A stretch of DNA of 64,000 nt from Geoanaerobacter pelophilus (lineage in GTDB: Bacteria; Desulfobacterota; Desulfuromonadia; Geobacterales; DSM-12255). Position numbers and translations under genes: made by a program. This document shows positions 61,829-64,000 of this stretch, piece by piece (within the stretch, counting starts at the first letter, position 1; each line of letters starts with the position of its first letter). The stretch spans positions 186,001 to 250,000 of the forward strand of contig NZ_JAHCVJ010000005.1 of NCBI RefSeq assembly GCF_018476885.1. Direction: 5' to 3'. The notes under the pieces were generated by a model. It saw only the letters and a program-made list of their open reading frames with translations. It had not been told where the DNA came from and did no database searches.

Positions 61829-64000
61829 ATGGGGTGGTACTCGAACCTGAAGATCGGCAAGAAACTCGTACTGGGTTTTGCTTCAGTGATAATCATTTCC
61901 GGGTTTGTCGGTCTGGCCGGGATCAAGGGGATGGGCGAAATTGACGACATGCTTGTCGTTCTCTACGGCACCTCTCTGGTTTCGACAGTGCATGCCAACG
62001 AGGCCCACACCCAACTTATCCTGCACAATAGAAGGCTTTACCGAAACATTGCCTCTGAAAGCAAAGTTGTGGAAGAGCAGACATCCGACCAGATCGGTCT
62101 CAATGAAAAAGCGATCCTGGATGCGATGGCGAAATACCGCAAGACCGACCTGGTTCCCTCTGAGATGGAGCTCCTGGAAAGGTTCGACAAGATATGGCCA
62201 GAGTATAAGTCTGTTACTGCCAGGGTACTGAAGATCACCTCTGCCGGCCAGCACCGGGATGCGTATATCCTTGCCGAAAGTGAAGCCCGCCCTCTTTTTT
62301 ACAAGCTGAGCGATGTGCTTGGAGAACTTGTCCGTTTTAACCTGGCTGAGGGTAAACAGCAGAACGATAAGGCAAACGCCCTGTTCCACTCCCTTCAGTA
62401 CTGGCTAGTTTTCTTGATTTTTGTCTCCATTGCCGTTGGCTCGGCAATGGCTTTTTTCATTACCAGAAGCGTAGTGTCACCGCTACGGCAGGTCCTTGAC
62501 GCTGTTGCTGCTATCTCTGAAGGGGGCGAAGAGAAGGTCAGACTTTCTGAGGCAATTGCAGCGGGAGATCTTAGTCAGGACGTTCTGGTTGCTGAGCCGA
62601 TACGGATCGATGTCGATTCCTTACCGCGAGACGAAGCAGGGATGCTGCTCAAGGCAGTGGCGGCCATGAGCACTGTGCAGGCAACAGTCGATGCCTCATT
62701 CGCCCGGATGACCGAATCGCTGCGCAGGAGCCGCAAGGAGGAGTTAAGCCGGGACTGGCTGAAGACCGGCACCAATGAACTCAACGCCATGCTGCGCGGC
62801 GATCGCCAGGTTGACGAGATGATCGACAAGAGTCTCTCGTTCCTGTGCGAATACCTTGGTGCCGGGGTTGGCGCCTTTTATTTTTACAACGACAAGTCCC
62901 GCGATCTTGAGATTGTCGCAACTTACGCTATGACTCGCAGGAAGAGTCTGAACGAGCGCATTGCTCTGGGAGAAGGGCTGGCGGGTGAGGCTGCACGGGA
63001 AAGGAAGGTCATCTGCCTGACCAACGTGCCGCCCGATTATCTGCCTATCAATTCGGCCATTGGTGAAGCCAAGCCTCTCAACATCGCGGCTGTTCCTCTG
63101 CTTCATGACGAGCGTCTGGTGGGTGTTCTGGAGATAGGCTCTTTCAAGGAATTCAGCGACAGGGAGCTTGAGTTCCTCCAGCAGGCCCGGGAAGGGCTTG
63201 CCATCGGGATCAGCGTCAATCTTTCCCGAAAGCTTGTTGATGAACTGCTCGAACAGACCCAGGCTCAGACCGAGGAGCTGCGGGTACAGCAGGAGGAGTT
63301 GCAGCAGACCAATGAAGAGCTGGAAGAGCGGGCGCAGATGCTGGAGCAGCAGCGAGAGCAGATCCGTTCCAAGAACCGGGAGGTTGAAGAGGCGAGCCGG
63401 TCGCTGAAACTCAAGGCCGAAGAGTTGGAGCGGATTAGCACCTACAAGTCCGAGTTCCTGGCCAACATGTCCCATGAATTGCGAACGCCGCTCAACAGTC
63501 TGATGATCCTTTCCAGCCTGCTCAGGGACAACCGCGAAGGGAACCTTAGCGAAAAACAGGTTGAGTATGCCGCCACCATCAACAGCTCAGGCAACGACCT
63601 GCTCAACCTCATCAATGATATTCTTGATCTTTCGAAGATAGAGTCCGGCAGGCTGGAGTTTCATTATGAAGGGCTTCCGCTCTCCGGGCTTTGCGACAAT
63701 CTCAGGACGATGTTCTCGCCGGTCGCCGAACAGCGCGGGCTGGAGTTTGCCGTCATTGTTGATGAGGGGATGCCGGAAGAGATAACAACCGATGGCCAGC
63801 GGATCCAGCAGATCCTGAAAAACCTGATTTCGAACGCCTGCAAGTTTACCCAGCAAGGAGGGGTTACGGTCAGGGCGTATCTCCCGTCCTCAGCGGAAAA
63901 CCCGCTTGCGATCGCTGCCATTGCCTTTGAAGTTGCCGACACCGGGATCGGCATTCCGGTTGACAAGCATGATCTGGTATTCCAGGCCTTCCAGCAGGCT
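61829..64000 (+). CDS. Membrane sensor histidine kinase with 4HB-type sensor, HAMP and GAF domains (3' end cut by the window)
   Basis: The frame starts at 61829 behind AAAGGAG and is open to the window end (724 codons). In order: a membrane helix (about 15-35), a periplasmic four-helix-bundle MCP-like domain (about 40-185), a second helix (about 193-212), HAMP with an insertion (SPLRQVLDAVAAISEG), and GAF (about 325-470, with LGEGLAGEAARERKVICLTN). A glutamine-rich coiled coil follows (about 475-545). HisKA has the phosphorylated His in [14 protein letters not shown], and HATPase has LISNACKFTQ and DTGIGIPV. Receivers may follow outside the window, as in BarA-like kinases. It is separated from the sugar operon by 125 bases. 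Confidence 0.92.
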   Translation, partial: MGWYSNLKIGKKLVLGFASVIIISGFVGLAGIKGMGEIDDMLVVLYGTSLVSTVHANEAHTQLILHNRRLYRNIASESKVVEEQTSDQIGLNEKAILDAMAKYRKTDLVPSEMELLERFDKIWPEYKSVTARVLKITSAGQHRDAYILAESEARPLFYKLSDVLGELVRFNLAEGKQQNDKANALFHSLQYWLVFLIFVSIAVGSAMAFFITRSVVSPLRQVLDAVAAISEGGEEKVRLSEAIAAGDLSQDVLVAEPIRIDVDSLPRDEAGMLLKAVAAMSTVQATVDASFARMTESLRRSRKEELSRDWLKTGTNELNAMLRGDRQVDEMIDKSLSFLCEYLGAGVGAFYFYNDKSRDLEIVATYAMTRRKSLNERIALGEGLAGEAARERKVICLTNVPPDYLPINSAIGEAKPLNIAAVPLLHDERLVGVLEIGSFKEFSDRELEFLQQAREGLAIGISVNLSRKLVDELLEQTQAQTEELRVQQEELQQTNEELEERAQMLEQQREQIRSKNREVEEASRSLKLKAEELERISTYKSEFLANMSHELRTPLNSLMILSSLLRDNREGNLSEKQVEYAATINSSGNDLLNLINDILDLSKIESGRLEFHYEGLPLSGLCDNLRTMFSPVAEQRGLEFAVIVDEGMPEEITTDGQRIQQILKNLISNACKFTQQGGVTVRAYLPSSAENPLAIAAIAFEVADTGIGIPVDKHDLVFQAFQQA

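Overview
The window is about 64 kb of chromosome from a member of the Geobacteraceae (Desulfuromonadia). I infer this from several features seen together: a CbcL-like nine-heme c/b cytochrome next to glmU-glmS, a second periplasmic multiheme cytochrome, a chemosensory operon with a CheA-receiver hybrid, two GEMM-I riboswitches of the type common in Geobacter, a cytosolic Mvh/HdrA hydrogenase module, and many two-component and cyclic-dinucleotide signalling genes. I saw no rRNA, tRNA or CRISPR array. The exact species cannot be named from sequence alone.

Layout. 1-6.8 kb: cbcL (cut by the left edge), an MXAN_5187-type protein, glmU-glmS (amino-sugar precursors), a PstS-like binding protein and a universal stress protein. 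7.0-13.7 kb: a stress-response stretch with signs of gene decay. It has a periplasmic small catalase behind a sigma-54-type promoter, a remnant of katG, a hemerythrin protein, a remnant of a Ric-type di-iron protein, an SDR, and a CoA-disulfide-reductase-like flavoprotein whose redox-active cysteine codon is TGA followed by a SECIS-like hairpin (a probable selenoprotein). A multiheme cytochrome follows, then an IS3-family remnant fused to a copy of the 3' end of the PstS-like gene. 13.9-23.4 kb: a chemosensory operon (cheW, cheW, mcp, cheB, cheR-TPR, cheA-REC, REC, HPt-REC-REC-GGDEF) with a FliA-like promoter. 23.5-29.1 kb: mvhG-mvhA-protease-hdrA-mvhD-tusA, an electron-bifurcating type hydrogenase module without hdrBC. 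29.2-34.4 kb: two GEMM-I riboswitches, one before a response regulator and one before a small secreted protein, with a rubrerythrin and several small genes, two of them unrecognised, plus a UPF0178 gene that seems to start at CTG and a GreA-family gene. 34.4-37.6 kb: a periplasmic binding protein and a hybrid histidine kinase, followed by a receiver remnant.

37.7-42.0 kb: an acetolactate-synthase-like ThDP enzyme diverges from an SDR and two short citrate-synthase-fold proteins. 42.0-48.0 kb: a TonB-dependent receptor, a PstS-like protein and a large MCP. 48.0-54.1 kb: a GGDEF-EAL protein, msrA, glpK, a DUF2127 protein and an acyl-ACP thioesterase. 54.2-61.7 kb: a surface-sugar operon behind a sigma-54-like promoter, with a GT2 transferase, NDP-hexose 2,3-dehydratase, GT-C transferase, 3-ketoreductase, PLP aminotransferase and methyltransferase, which together point to an amino-deoxysugar. 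A hybrid-type sensor kinase runs off the right edge.

The strongest unusual signal is the TGA codon at 10217-10219. All assignments come from reading motifs by eye. No database search was run.
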